Positions 17,375-26,591 are shown, numbered from the stretch's first letter. The stretch: DNA of 64,000 nt from Mycolicibacterium sp. CR10 (GCF_005222675.1 NZ_STGE01000072.1:103535-167534); one strand, 5' to 3'. A program made the numbers and translations. Notes: generated by a model not told the origin, from the letters alone.

Positions 17375-18727
17375 TCAGAGAGCGGCGAAGCCCTTACGCA
17401 CCACGTCGAAAGCCTCGGTGAGCAGTGCGTCGGAAATGGTGAGCGGTGGCAGGAAACGAAGGACGTTGCCGAAAGTGCCTGCCGTCAAGGTCAGTACGCC
17501 GTTGCTCTGGCAGTGCCGGGTGAGCGCGGTGACGGCGTCGCGATGCGGTTCGCGGGTGCCGGGCAGCACCAGCTCGGCGGCGATCATCGCGCCGCGGCCC
17601 CGGATCTCGCCGACGACGTCGGTTGTGGCGGCGATCGAATGCAGCTCTTCGACCATGAGGTCGCCGATGCCGCGGGCGCGGGTGATCAGCTGATGGCTCT
17701 CGATCTCCTCGAACACGCCGAGTGCGGCGGCGCAGGCGACGGGGTTGCCGCTGTAGGTGCCCCCGATCCCGCCCGGGTGTGCGGCGTCCATGACGTCGGC
17801 GCGTCCGGTCACCGCCGCCAGCGGCAGTCCGCCGGCCAGCCCCTTCGCGGTGGTGAGCAGATCGGGAACGAGATCGTCGTGGTCGCTGGCGAACCAGGCG
17901 CCGGTGCGGGCGATCCCGGTCTGAACCTCATCGGCGACCAGCAGGATGCCCCGGTCTCGGCAGAAATCAGCCACCAAGCGCAGGAAGCCATCGGCGGGCA
18001 CGATGAATCCGCCCTCACCCTGGATCGGTTCGACGACGACGCACGCCACTGCGTCGGCGCCGATCTGGGCATCGACGAGCTGGGCGAACTGACTGAAGGC
18101 CTCGGCGGCGCAGTTGTCAGGTCCCGACGGCCAGCGGTAGGCGTAGGCCATCGGCGCCCGGTACACCTCGGGGGCGAACGGACCGAAGCCGTGCTTGTAG
18201 GGCTGACTCTTGGCGGTCATGGTCATCGTCAGCAGGGAACGGCCGTGGAAGGCGTGATCGAACACCACGACGGCCGGCCGCCCGGTGGCGGCGCGGGCGT
18301 ACTTGACCGCGTTCTCCACTGCCTCGCTGCCGGTGTTGAACAGCGCGGTGCGCTTCTCGTGCGTGCCGGGTGTCAGCCGGTTCAGGGTCTCCGCGACCTC
18401 GATGTAGGGCTCATACGGCGTGGCCAGGAAGCACGTATGGGTGTACTGGGCGAGCTGCGCGGCGGCCCTGCACACCACCGCCGGTGCCGAGTTGCCGACC
18501 GTCGTGACCGCGATACCGCTGCCGAGATCGATGAAGGAGTTGCCGTCCACATCGACGACGACACCCCCGCCGGCCGCGGCGACGTAAACCCCTGCTGCAC
18601 TGGTCAATCCGGCGGGAAGTGCGGCGCTGCGGCGGCTGGCCAGCTCACGGGATCGGGGACCGGGGATGTCGGAGCAGACCCGGCGCACCTGCCGCAGTTC
18701 GGGTCCGCCGAGCGGAGTAGCTGTCAC
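17375..18727 (-). CDS. gabT: 4-aminobutyrate (5-aminovalerate) aminotransferase
   Basis: This 450-residue class III PLP aminotransferase closely follows M. tuberculosis GabT as I recall it: LGSGIAVTTVGNS, LFNTGSEAVENAVKYAR, EPIQGEGGFIVPA, ADEVQTGIARTG and the PLP lysine Lys295 in TTAKGLAGG. It converts GABA or 5-aminovalerate with 2-oxoglutarate into the semialdehyde and glutamate. It is the first gene of the minus-strand operon gabT-gcdH-aldehyde dehydrogenase-CoA transferase, and a 15-bp palindrome lies 36 bases upstream of its start. Confidence 0.88.
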   Translation of the reverse strand: MTATPLGGPELRQVRRVCSDIPGPRSRELASRRSAALPAGLTSAAGVYVAAAGGGVVVDVDGNSFIDLGSGIAVTTVGNSAPAVVCRAAAQLAQYTHTCFLATPYEPYIEVAETLNRLTPGTHEKRTALFNTGSEAVENAVKYARAATGRPAVVVFDHAFHGRSLLTMTMTAKSQPYKHGFGPFAPEVYRAPMAYAYRWPSGPDNCAAEAFSQFAQLVDAQIGADAVACVVVEPIQGEGGFIVPADGFLRLVADFCRDRGILLVADEVQTGIARTGAWFASDHDDLVPDLLTTAKGLAGGLPLAAVTGRADVMDAAHPGGIGGTYSGNPVACAAALGVFEEIESHQLITRARGIGDLMVEELHSIAATTDVVGEIRGRGAMIAAELVLPGTREPHRDAVTALTRHCQSNGVLTLTAGTFGNVLRFLPPLTISDALLTEAFDVVRKGFAAL

Positions 18728-18762
18728 GCCGAAAGCCTAAGGGCGGCGACCCGATCACTTCC

Positions 18763-18777
18763 TGTCCATCATGGACA
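18763..18777. promoter_or_regulatory. Perfect palindrome TGTCCATcATGGACA upstream of gabT
   Basis: The arms TGTCCAT and ATGGACA are perfectly complementary around a single central C. The centre is about 43 bases before the gabT start at 18727, on the minus-strand promoter side. It is a good candidate operator for the PucR or GntR regulator encoded in the facing operon. I did not notice a second perfect copy in the locus by eye. Confidence 0.5.
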
Positions 18778-18890
18778 ACCTCTTGGAGTGACTTATCCAG
18801 TGCGGCGGCAGCCGGTGCAGACGGGACATGCCCGCAAGTAACAGCCGGAATCCGAGCCGCAGCAGCCGTCGTGTGTTGTAGCCTCACGCC

Positions 18891-19244
18891 ATGGAGGTAC
18901 TACGCTCTGTAGTTGTTCTGCTTCACATCGTCGGGTTCGCGGTCACCTTCGGGGCGTGGGCCGCCGAGGCGGCGGCCGGTCGGTTCCGCGTGACCCGGCT
19001 GATGGACTACGGACTCCTGGTGTCGCTGCTCACCGGCCTCGCGCTCGCCGCGCCGTGGCCTGCCGGAATCGAGCTCAACTATCCCAAGATCGTGGTCAAG
19101 CTCGTCCTGCTGGTGGTCCTCGGTGGGCTGCTGGGCATGGGCAATGCCCGGCAGCGACGCACCGGGGACGCGGTGTCGCGCCCGCTCTTCGTGGCCGTGG
19201 GGGTCCTGGCTTTCGCGGCCGCCGCGATCGCCGTCCTGTGGTGA
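18891..19244 (+). CDS. Small four-helix membrane protein, unknown function
   Basis: This 117-residue protein has about four hydrophobic segments (near residues 5-25, 40-57, 66-82 and 97-116) separated by short charged loops such as RFRVTR and ARQRRTGDAVSR. It has no recognisable catalytic motif. The first helix lacks a cleavage site, so it is an integral membrane protein rather than secreted. Its start at ATG 18891 follows TGTAGCCTCACGCC without a strong ribosome binding site. It is convergent with the SDR gene at 19268. Confidence 0.7.
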   Translation: MEVLRSVVVLLHIVGFAVTFGAWAAEAAAGRFRVTRLMDYGLLVSLLTGLALAAPWPAGIELNYPKIVVKLVLLVVLGGLLGMGNARQRRTGDAVSRPLFVAVGVLAFAAAAIAVLW

Positions 19245-19267
19245 GTCCCAGTGGCGACCCGGCGTGG

Positions 19268-20062
19268 TTACTGCTCCCCGAGGCCGAGTAACTCGGTGAC
19301 CTGGTGGTCGCGTCCGGCGGTGTAGCCGCCGTCGACGGCGATCGCTTGGCCGCTGACGAACGCGGCGTCGCCGGAGAGCAGGAACGCCGCCACGGCAGCG
19401 ACCTCGTCGGGTCGGCCGAACCGCCGCAGCTTGTGCTCATGGCGTAAGCCTTCGCGTGGTCCGTCCATGCCCGGAAGGCCCATCACCGACTCGAACAACG
19501 GGGTCTCGATGAAGCCCGGGCAGATCGCGTTGGCACGAATTCCGCTGGGCCCGTAGTCGATTGCGGCGTTCTTGGTCAGCAGGACCACCCCGCCTTTGGA
19601 GGCGTTGTACGCGCTGCCACCGGCCGTGCCCTCGAGACCCTCAACGCTCGACAGCGTCACGATCGCACCGCGTTCACCGTCGACCCGGTCCTGGGTGATC
19701 ATCTGCGCCAGCGCCGCCCGCATCACCACGAAGGTGCCCTTGAGGTTGATGTCGAGGACACGATCCCATTCCTGGTCAGGAAGCAGGTGGATGGGTCCGC
19801 CGCCGCCGACGCCCGCCGAATGGACCACGCCGTCGAGCCGGCCCGCCGTCTTCACGACGGCAGCGACCGCGCGCTGCACGGTCTCGGCGTCGAGCACGTC
19901 ACCGCGGTGGTATCCGCCGGCCGAAAGCCGAGGGGGCGCTTCGGAATCGAGGTCGATGCCGACCACCGAGGCGCCCTCGTCAAGTAGTCGGCCGACAGTG
20001 GCGGCCCCGATACCCGAGGCCGCCCCGGTCACCAGGACACCTTTACCGGCCAGACCTCGCAT
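19268..20062 (-). CDS. Short-chain dehydrogenase/reductase
   Basis: The 264-residue protein has a Rossmann start VLVTGAASGIGAATVGRLL, the acidic cofactor-specificity residue in VGIDLDSE (NAD preferred), the catalytic serine in VTLSSVEGLEG and YNASK as the Tyr/Lys pair. The ATG at 20062 is chosen because the Rossmann fold begins eight residues later; upstream sequence to 20152 is low in similarity and overlaps the divergent hydrolase. Such enzymes oxidise secondary alcohols or reduce ketones. It is divergent from the hydrolase-BVMO-SDR cluster and may belong to it functionally. Confidence 0.82.
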   Translation of the reverse strand: MRGLAGKGVLVTGAASGIGAATVGRLLDEGASVVGIDLDSEAPPRLSAGGYHRGDVLDAETVQRAVAAVVKTAGRLDGVVHSAGVGGGGPIHLLPDQEWDRVLDINLKGTFVVMRAALAQMITQDRVDGERGAIVTLSSVEGLEGTAGGSAYNASKGGVVLLTKNAAIDYGPSGIRANAICPGFIETPLFESVMGLPGMDGPREGLRHEHKLRRFGRPDEVAAVAAFLLSGDAAFVSGQAIAVDGGYTAGRDHQVTELLGLGEQ

Positions 20063-20127
20063 CGGCACAGTATGGCCTACCGACAGGCCAACGGCAGACG
20101 ACTTCCGGCAGCGTTTAGTCTCCGAAG

Positions 20128-21018
20128 ATGACTGTTCCATCCAAGGCCCCATCAGAGCCGCAGCACTTCCTCACCGATGGTCACGGTGGCATCCGCATCG
20201 CCGCCGACAGGCAGGGCGACCCCGCCGCCCGTGCGGTGGTCTTTCTGCATGGCGGCGGGCAGACCCGCCGATCCTGGGGCAGGGCGGCTGCGGCGGTGGC
20301 GCAGCGCGGATGGCAGGCCGTCACCGTCGACCTGCGGGGGCACGGAGAATCGGAGTGGGCGTCCGACGGGGACTACCGCGTATCGAGCTTCGCGGCCGAC
20401 ATCCGCGAGATCCTCGAGCAGTTGCCGCCCCGGCCGGTGCTGGTCGGGGCCTCGCTGGGCGGTCTGACCTCGATGCTGCTGGCCGGTGAGCTCGCGCGCG
20501 GCATCGCCGACGCCGTCGTGCTCGTCGACATCGTCCCCGACATGGACCAGTCCGGCGCGGAGCGCATCCAGGCCTTCATGGTCGACAAGATGGTCGACGG
20601 GTTCGGTTCGCTCGACGAGGTGGCCGACATGATCGCCGAGTTCAACCCGCACCGGCCCCGCCCCGACGATCTCGACGGCCTTAGGAACAACCTGCGCCGC
20701 AGGGGGGATCGCTGGTACTGGCACTGGGATCCGCAGTTCATCGACAACACCTCGACGCACGCGCCCATCGAGGTGTTCGACACCGATCGACTGCACGCGG
20801 CCGTGGCCGCGATCCTCGCCGACGGCGTGCCGATGCTGTTGGTGCGGGGACAGGTCAGCGACCTCGTCAGCCGCGACAAGGCCACCGAATTCCTGGAGCG
20901 CTTTCCGCAGATCGAGTTCGTCGACGTCGAGGGCGCCGGACACATGGTGGCCGGTGACCGCAACGACCTGTTCGCCGACGCTGTCCTGGGATTTCTCGCC
21001 CGCCGCGGCGACGCGTAA
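20128..21018 (+). CDS. Alpha/beta hydrolase
   Basis: The 296-residue protein shows the alpha/beta hydrolase elements in order: oxyanion-hole HGGGQTRRSW, nucleophile Ser in VGASLGG, an acidic residue in the segment LLVRGQVSD, and His in GAGHMVAGD near the C-terminus. No signal peptide is present. It is 40 bases upstream of a Baeyer-Villiger monooxygenase, so ester or lactone hydrolysis is a reasonable reading. Epoxide hydrolase activity is possible but the cap tyrosines cannot be assigned by eye. Confidence 0.8.
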   Translation: MTVPSKAPSEPQHFLTDGHGGIRIAADRQGDPAARAVVFLHGGGQTRRSWGRAAAAVAQRGWQAVTVDLRGHGESEWASDGDYRVSSFAADIREILEQLPPRPVLVGASLGGLTSMLLAGELARGIADAVVLVDIVPDMDQSGAERIQAFMVDKMVDGFGSLDEVADMIAEFNPHRPRPDDLDGLRNNLRRRGDRWYWHWDPQFIDNTSTHAPIEVFDTDRLHAAVAAILADGVPMLLVRGQVSDLVSRDKATEFLERFPQIEFVDVEGAGHMVAGDRNDLFADAVLGFLARRGDA

Positions 21019-21058
21019 GCCTGATCATCCACAGAATGTCATCTGTATGGTGTGGTGC

Positions 21059-23026
21059 ATGCCACACGTCAGCGATGCCACGGTGCGCGACCCCGAGATC
21101 GCCCGGCTGACAGGCCTGCCCTTCGACGACGGCGACGACGTGATCCGGGCGGCCATCGACGAGGCCAGCGTTCCGGCGCTGCTGATGTCGATGGTGCACA
21201 TGACCGGCGATCTCGGCATCCTCGACGAGCTGCCCGGTCCTTACCTGCTGATCGCGATGGACCTGCAGGGCGCAATGAGCGAACCGGACAAGCGGGCGGT
21301 TCGTGAGCGGGCGTTCGAGGTCGTCCGCGACTACCGCGACCGCGGTTGCCCGCCGCCGTTCGTCCCGGACGACGACCAGTTGCGGGCCATGCTCCGCGTG
21401 ATGTCCGCCGGCCAGGTGACCGAGGAGTTCATCGACTACATCGCCGCGGACCTACGAATCACCGACGTCGACCAGAAAGGGCCGGTGCTCGCCTCCACCG
21501 CGGAGCAGCGCGCCGGCTTCCCGGTGGTGGTCATCGGCTGCGGCGAGTCCGGATTGCTGTCCGGCATCAAGCTCAAGGAAGCCGGCATCCCGTTCACGAT
21601 CATCGACAAGCAGTCCGGTGTCGGCGGCACCTGGCTGGCCAACCGGTATCCGGGCTGTCGCGTGGACATCGCCAGCCAGTACTACACCTACTCGTTCGAA
21701 CCCACCGACCACTGGGAGCACCACTACGCCACCCAGCCGGAGATCCTGCAGTACCTCAACGACGTGATGGCGCGCTACCAGATCGCCGAGCATGTGCGGT
21801 TCGACACCGAGGTGACCGGCGCGGTCTGGGACGAGGCGAGCGCCACCTGGCGGGTGCAGATCCGGGATGCTGTCGGTGGCACCGACACGCTGACTGCCCG
21901 CGGCCTGATCTGCGCGGTCGGCCAGTTCAGCAACCCGGTGATCCCGAACATCAAGGGCGCCAAAGACTTCGACGGACCCTCGTTTCACACCGCGGACTGG
22001 GACGACGACGTCGACCTGGCCGGCAAGCGCGTCGCCGTCATCGGCGCGGGCGCCAGCGGATTTCAGCTCGTCCCGGCGATCGCCGACACCGCCGGCCACG
22101 TCGACGTCTATCAACGCACCGCGCAGTGGATGGCACCCAACGTCAACTATCACGCCCCCGTCGGCGAGGGCGCCCGGTGGGCCACCCGGCATCTGCCGTA
22201 CTACGGGCGCTGGCTGCGTTTCGTGAGCTGGTGGCCGATCGCCGATGCCCTCAACGAGCAGATCACGATCGATCCGGAATGGGACAACGGCGGGTTGTCG
22301 GTCAGCGCGGCCAATCACACCATCCGCGAGGTCTTCGAGGCGTGGATGCAGGCCTTCACCACCGACCGGGAACTGCTGGACAAGGTGACGCCGAAGTATC
22401 CGCCGATGGGCAAGCGCACCCTTCAGGACGACGGAACGTGGCTGACCACCCTGCAGCGCGATGACGTCGATCTCATCATCGACGGCATCTCCGAGATCAC
22501 CGCCGACGGTGTCATCGACGTCAACGGTGTACACCGGCCCGCCGATGTGTTGTTGTGGGCCACCGGTTTCGACGTCAACCACCAACTCGGACCCATCGAT
22601 GTGCGCGGTGTGGACGGCGTCGGGCTGAACGAGGTCTGGGGTGATGCCGCCTTCGCCTACCTCGGGGTGACGGTCAGCGCCTTCCCGAACTTCTACTGCG
22701 TGTTCGGGCCGGGAACCAATGCCGTCAACGGCGCGAGCCTGATCTACAACTCCGAATGCCAGATGCGCTATGTCCTTGGGTGTATCGACATGGTGCTCAC
22801 CTCCGGGGCAGCCTCCGCGGCGCCGAAAACCGAGGTCTGCGTCGACTATGACCGACGCAGCCAGGAACGGCTGAAGACCATGGTGTACTCCCATCCCGCC
22901 GTGACGAGCAGCTACTACAAGAACTCCGCCGGGGAGCTTCCGACGTTGTTCGCGTGGCGCATCGTCGACTACTGGAAGTGGACGCATCACCCGGACCCGG
23001 ACGACTACGAATTGAAAGTACTTTGA
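21059..23026 (+). CDS. Flavin Baeyer-Villiger monooxygenase with N-terminal extension (HAPMO type)
   Basis: This 655-residue protein has an N-terminal helical extension of about 150 residues, then the FAD loop VVIGCGESGLLSGIK, GGTWLANRYPGCRVD, the Baeyer-Villiger fingerprint FDGPSFHTADW (FxGxxxHTxxW) and the NADPH loop VIGAGASGFQLVPAI. The extended N-terminus is typical of 4-hydroxyacetophenone monooxygenase relatives. It inserts oxygen beside a ketone to give an ester or lactone. Alternative start at 21047 adds four residues. The neighbouring hydrolase and SDR complete an alcohol-ketone-ester-acid sequence. Confidence 0.85.
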   Translation: MPHVSDATVRDPEIARLTGLPFDDGDDVIRAAIDEASVPALLMSMVHMTGDLGILDELPGPYLLIAMDLQGAMSEPDKRAVRERAFEVVRDYRDRGCPPPFVPDDDQLRAMLRVMSAGQVTEEFIDYIAADLRITDVDQKGPVLASTAEQRAGFPVVVIGCGESGLLSGIKLKEAGIPFTIIDKQSGVGGTWLANRYPGCRVDIASQYYTYSFEPTDHWEHHYATQPEILQYLNDVMARYQIAEHVRFDTEVTGAVWDEASATWRVQIRDAVGGTDTLTARGLICAVGQFSNPVIPNIKGAKDFDGPSFHTADWDDDVDLAGKRVAVIGAGASGFQLVPAIADTAGHVDVYQRTAQWMAPNVNYHAPVGEGARWATRHLPYYGRWLRFVSWWPIADALNEQITIDPEWDNGGLSVSAANHTIREVFEAWMQAFTTDRELLDKVTPKYPPMGKRTLQDDGTWLTTLQRDDVDLIIDGISEITADGVIDVNGVHRPADVLLWATGFDVNHQLGPIDVRGVDGVGLNEVWGDAAFAYLGVTVSAFPNFYCVFGPGTNAVNGASLIYNSECQMRYVLGCIDMVLTSGAASAAPKTEVCVDYDRRSQERLKTMVYSHPAVTSSYYKNSAGELPTLFAWRIVDYWKWTHHPDPDDYELKVL

Positions 23027-23040
23027 CAACAGGAGGATTC

Positions 23041-23823
23041 ATGGCTGGACGGCTCGCAGGCAAGGTCGCTCTCATCAGTGGCGGGGCCCGGGGGATGGGT
23101 GCGTCGCACGCCCGCGAGATGGTGGCGCACGGTGCGAAGGTGGTGTGCGGGGACATCCTGGACGCCGAAGGCGAAGTGGTGGTCAAGGAACTCGGCGAAG
23201 ACGCCCGCTACGTGCATCTCGACGTCACCCGCGCCGAGGACTGGGACGCCGCGGTGGCCACCGCGGTTGCCGAGTTCGGCGGAGTCGATGTACTGGTGAA
23301 CAACGCCGGGATCCTCAACATCGGCACCGTCGAGGATTTCGAGATGTCGGAGTGGCACCGCATCCTCGACATCAACCTCACCGGCGTCTTCCTCGGGATC
23401 CGGTCCGTCGTCCCCGCGATGAAAACGGCCGGCCGCGGCTCGATCATCAACATCTCGTCGATCGAAGGCATGGCGGGCACCATCGCCAGCCACGGCTACA
23501 CGGCGACGAAGTTCGCGGTTCGCGGGCTCACCAAGTCCACCGCTCTGGAGTTGGGGCAGTTTGGGATTCGGGTGAATTCGGTCCACCCCGGCCTGGTGAA
23601 GACGCCGATGGCCGACTGGGTTCCCGAGGACATCTTCCAGAGCGCGCTGGGCCGCATCGCCCAGCCGAAGGAGATCAGCAACCTGGTGGTCTACCTGGCC
23701 AGTGACGAGTCGAGCTATTCGACGGGCTCGGAGTTCGTGGTCGACGGCGGCACCCTGGCGGGACTGGCCCACAAGGACTTCTCCGCCGTCGACGTCGCTC
23801 AACAGCCGGAGTGGATCACCTAG
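23041..23823 (+). CDS. fabG3: 3-alpha(20-beta)-hydroxysteroid dehydrogenase-like SDR (Rv2002/FabG3 type)
   Basis: The 260-residue protein is close to M. tuberculosis Rv2002 (FabG3/Hsd) along its whole length as I recall it: KVALISGGARGMGASHA, GDILDAEG for NAD specificity, NNAGILNIGT, INISSIEGMAGT and the catalytic YTATK, ending in a short tail after DGGTLAGLAHKDF. Rv2002 is an NAD-dependent 20-beta-hydroxysteroid dehydrogenase. AGGAGG lies before the ATG, 14 bases after the monooxygenase stop. It would supply or remove the ketone used by the monooxygenase; natural substrate unproven. Confidence 0.85.
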   Translation: MAGRLAGKVALISGGARGMGASHAREMVAHGAKVVCGDILDAEGEVVVKELGEDARYVHLDVTRAEDWDAAVATAVAEFGGVDVLVNNAGILNIGTVEDFEMSEWHRILDINLTGVFLGIRSVVPAMKTAGRGSIINISSIEGMAGTIASHGYTATKFAVRGLTKSTALELGQFGIRVNSVHPGLVKTPMADWVPEDIFQSALGRIAQPKEISNLVVYLASDESSYSTGSEFVVDGGTLAGLAHKDFSAVDVAQQPEWIT

Positions 23824-23828
23824 ATCAT

Positions 23829-26591
23829 CTAGCCCTGGTCCATCCGGCGGCCCAGTTCCGCGCGTGAGCCGATGCCCAGCTTGCGGTAGATCTTCGTCAG
23901 GTTGTGCTCGACCGTCTTGGTGCTGATGAACATCGCCGCCGCGATGTCCTTGTTGGTGGCGCCGGTGGCCGCCATCTCGGCGACCCGCTGTTCGGACGGC
24001 GTCAGCTGGCTGAGGCCGTCGGCCGGGGTGACGACGGTGCGAGCCAGTTCTGCTTTGGCGCGCTGCGCCCACAGCGGCGCGCCGAGCCGTTCGAATGTCT
24101 GCATCGCCTCGGTCAAATTGGTTGCCGCCGTGGTCTTCTGTCTCAGTCTGCGCTGCAACTGGCCCAGGACCACTTGGGTCCGGGCCCGCTCGAAAGGCAT
24201 CGGGAGCAGCTCGTGCTCCGCCATCGCGGTGTGGGCCTTCTCCTCGGCTGCGGTGACGTCGCCGCCCGCGGCAAGCAGCATCGCACGGCACCGAGCGCCG
24301 ACCGCCTTCATCCACACGCGGCCGTGTTCGATGCCGTTCTGCTCCAGTGCGGCGGTGAGGAACTCGGCGTCGTCGAGTCTGCCGACACCGACCATCGCCT
24401 CGATGACGTCGGGCAGGTGCCACGCCAGCATGAGCTCCGTCACCGGCACCCGACCGGTGCCCAGGTAGGACGTGTTCAGCGCCTGCAGGGCTTCCCGGTG
24501 GTTGCCCAGGGACTCTTCGAGGAAGCACAGCGTCATTCCCGGCCAGTCGGCGATCTGAGACGACCGGCGGTTGCTTGACGCGTCGAGCACCCAGCGCGCG
24601 TCCGCGCGCGCGTCGTCCACCCGCCCGGCGTAGGCGGCCAGTGCCGCACGCATGGTCATCGGGATGATCAGAACGTCGTCGCCGCCGAGCTGTTCGGCGC
24701 GTTCGACCGCCTCGGCCACCTCCGCCGCGGCGTCGGCGAGCTGTCCCCGCCAGACGTGGTTGATCGCGAGAAACCCTGCGATCGCCATCATGTCGCTCTC
24801 CGCGCCACGCTCGACGCATACCGCCCGCAAGGCGGTCAGCTCTCGGTGTGCCTGCTCGAGTCGGCCGGTGCCCGACAGAACCAGCGCGTGCACCATCGGC
24901 GCGCGGAAGATGATGGGCAGGTCCAGCGAGCTGTCGTAGAGTTCCAGCGCGCGGTCCAGCGCCTCCCTGTCGACGCCGCGCCCGCACAAGAAGTTCAGAT
25001 GCACCGACCAGGACAGTGCGGCGCTGGTGATACCGGGCACGCCCAGCTCCTCGGCCAGCTTCACAGCGTCCCTGATATGCCGACGCGCGTCATCGAATTC
25101 CCCGATGTCGTTCTGCGCGAACGACAGTCGCAACAACACCTGGACGAGGACCGGAACGTTGCCTGCCGCGTCGTCGAGCGCGATACGCAGCAGTTCTACG
25201 GCCTCGGCGTGCCCGTTGTGGTACAGACGCACCGTTGAGAGCAGCACACACGCCAGTGCCCGCAGGATTCCGGGGTCCATCTTGTCGGCGCCTTCGAGCA
25301 CCGCTCCCGCCTTGACGGTGTCGCCGCCGAGGAAGTGGTTTTCTGCCGACCTGAGCCGCCGCCACGGGGTGTCGCCGCCGAGTCCGATCGCCAGGTCGAC
25401 GAGTTCGGCTGCGGCGGCGGGCGCTCCCCGTGCCCGTGCCGCATCGGCGGCCGCATCGAGTGCGGTGAAGAGTTCCTCGTCCCCGCTGGCGGAGGCCAGG
25501 GCGAGATGCCGGGCCTTGACCTCGGCCTGCGACTCCAGCGCGGCCAGGGTCCGGTGCATTGCGCGGCGGGCCGTCGGACCTGCATCGGTGTACACGCCGC
25601 TGGCCAGCAGCGGATGGGTGAAGCGCACCCGATTGCCCTCGACGGCGACGATGCCCTCCGACTCGGCCCGTTCCAGTCGCGCAACCACCTGCCCGGCGGT
25701 GATCCCGTTGGCGGTGGCGAGTATCTCGACGGTGGGTTCGGCCACGCACGCCACGCTGAGCAGCAGCCCGCGGGTGTCGTCGTCGAGCAGATCGATGCGC
25801 TGGCGCACCAGGTCGGCCAGGGTGCCGGGTAGCGGCTTCTCGGCGCCGGCCGGTTCGTGGGCGAGTGCGCGGGCGATCTCGATGGCGAAAAACGGGTTGC
25901 CGCCAGATATCTCGGCGATGCGAAGCACGGTTGGGCGGGAGAACGTTCGACCGAGGCGCTCTGAGATCAGCGTGTGCAGCTGCCGGGTGTCCATCGAGTG
26001 CACGGCGGTCCGGTTCAGTCCGTCGGGGCGGTCCAGATGTACCCAGTCGGCGACCGACCCGGCGCCGGGTTCGCAGCGTTCCGTGAACAGCACGCCGAAG
26101 GGGCCCTTGAGTCGGCGTACCGCGAATTCGACCGCCGCGCGGCTGGAGCTGTCCAGCCATTGCGCGTCGTCGACGGCGAGGACCACCGGCACGGTATCGG
26201 CCAGGGCGTGCAGGACGGCGACGAACCCGGCGGCCACCATCCGCTGATCGGTCGGGGGTCCGTCCGCGCCCGCGCGCAGCAGCACCCGGTCCAGCGCCAG
26301 CCTCTGCAGCGCCGGAAGGTGCTCGAAGTGCTCGGGCTCGAGATCGCCCACCAGGTCGGCCAGGGCGGCGAAGGCCATCACCGACTCCGTCTGACCGACA
26401 CGCGCGGACAGCACCCGGAACCCGCGCCTGCGCGCCTGTTCGAGAAGGGAGAGCCACAGCGTGGTCTTGCCGATCCCCGCTTCGCCCTCGATGACGAGAC
26501 CGGTCGGCCGGGATGTCATCGTATCGAGAAAACCAGCAACCCGCGGATCGTCGATCGGCGCGAGGCTAGCGGTGGACACGACGTCCATCAT
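23829..26591 (-). CDS. Large ATP-binding LuxR family (LAL) regulator
   Basis: The about 920-residue protein has an N-terminal AAA/STAND ATPase with Walker A GEAGIGKTTLWLSL and Walker B VLAVDDAQWLDSS, a long helical middle of TPR-like repeats, and a C-terminal LuxR helix-turn-helix beginning LTPSEQRVAEMAATGATNKD and continuing with FISTKTVEHNL. LAL proteins bind an inducer plus ATP and activate nearby operons. The ATG at 26591 is preferred over a TTG at 26603; a second ATG at 26588 is equally possible. It is convergent with the FabG3-type gene, five bases apart, and could control the hydrolase-monooxygenase cluster. Confidence 0.85.
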   Translation of the reverse strand: MMDVVSTASLAPIDDPRVAGFLDTMTSRPTGLVIEGEAGIGKTTLWLSLLEQARRRGFRVLSARVGQTESVMAFAALADLVGDLEPEHFEHLPALQRLALDRVLLRAGADGPPTDQRMVAAGFVAVLHALADTVPVVLAVDDAQWLDSSSRAAVEFAVRRLKGPFGVLFTERCEPGAGSVADWVHLDRPDGLNRTAVHSMDTRQLHTLISERLGRTFSRPTVLRIAEISGGNPFFAIEIARALAHEPAGAEKPLPGTLADLVRQRIDLLDDDTRGLLLSVACVAEPTVEILATANGITAGQVVARLERAESEGIVAVEGNRVRFTHPLLASGVYTDAGPTARRAMHRTLAALESQAEVKARHLALASASGDEELFTALDAAADAARARGAPAAAAELVDLAIGLGGDTPWRRLRSAENHFLGGDTVKAGAVLEGADKMDPGILRALACVLLSTVRLYHNGHAEAVELLRIALDDAAGNVPVLVQVLLRLSFAQNDIGEFDDARRHIRDAVKLAEELGVPGITSAALSWSVHLNFLCGRGVDREALDRALELYDSSLDLPIIFRAPMVHALVLSGTGRLEQAHRELTALRAVCVERGAESDMMAIAGFLAINHVWRGQLADAAAEVAEAVERAEQLGGDDVLIIPMTMRAALAAYAGRVDDARADARWVLDASSNRRSSQIADWPGMTLCFLEESLGNHREALQALNTSYLGTGRVPVTELMLAWHLPDVIEAMVGVGRLDDAEFLTAALEQNGIEHGRVWMKAVGARCRAMLLAAGGDVTAAEEKAHTAMAEHELLPMPFERARTQVVLGQLQRRLRQKTTAATNLTEAMQTFERLGAPLWAQRAKAELARTVVTPADGLSQLTPSEQRVAEMAATGATNKDIAAAMFISTKTVEHNLTKIYRKLGIGSRAELGRRMDQG

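Noticed and set aside
17162..18841. A 559-codon open frame on the plus strand
   Set aside because: It mirrors gabT in the opposite strand, has no recognisable domain, and is the usual high-GC shadow of a real gene.
21452..23029. A 525-codon open frame on the minus strand
   Set aside because: It lies opposite the Baeyer-Villiger monooxygenase, which has clear FAD motifs; the mirror frame has none.
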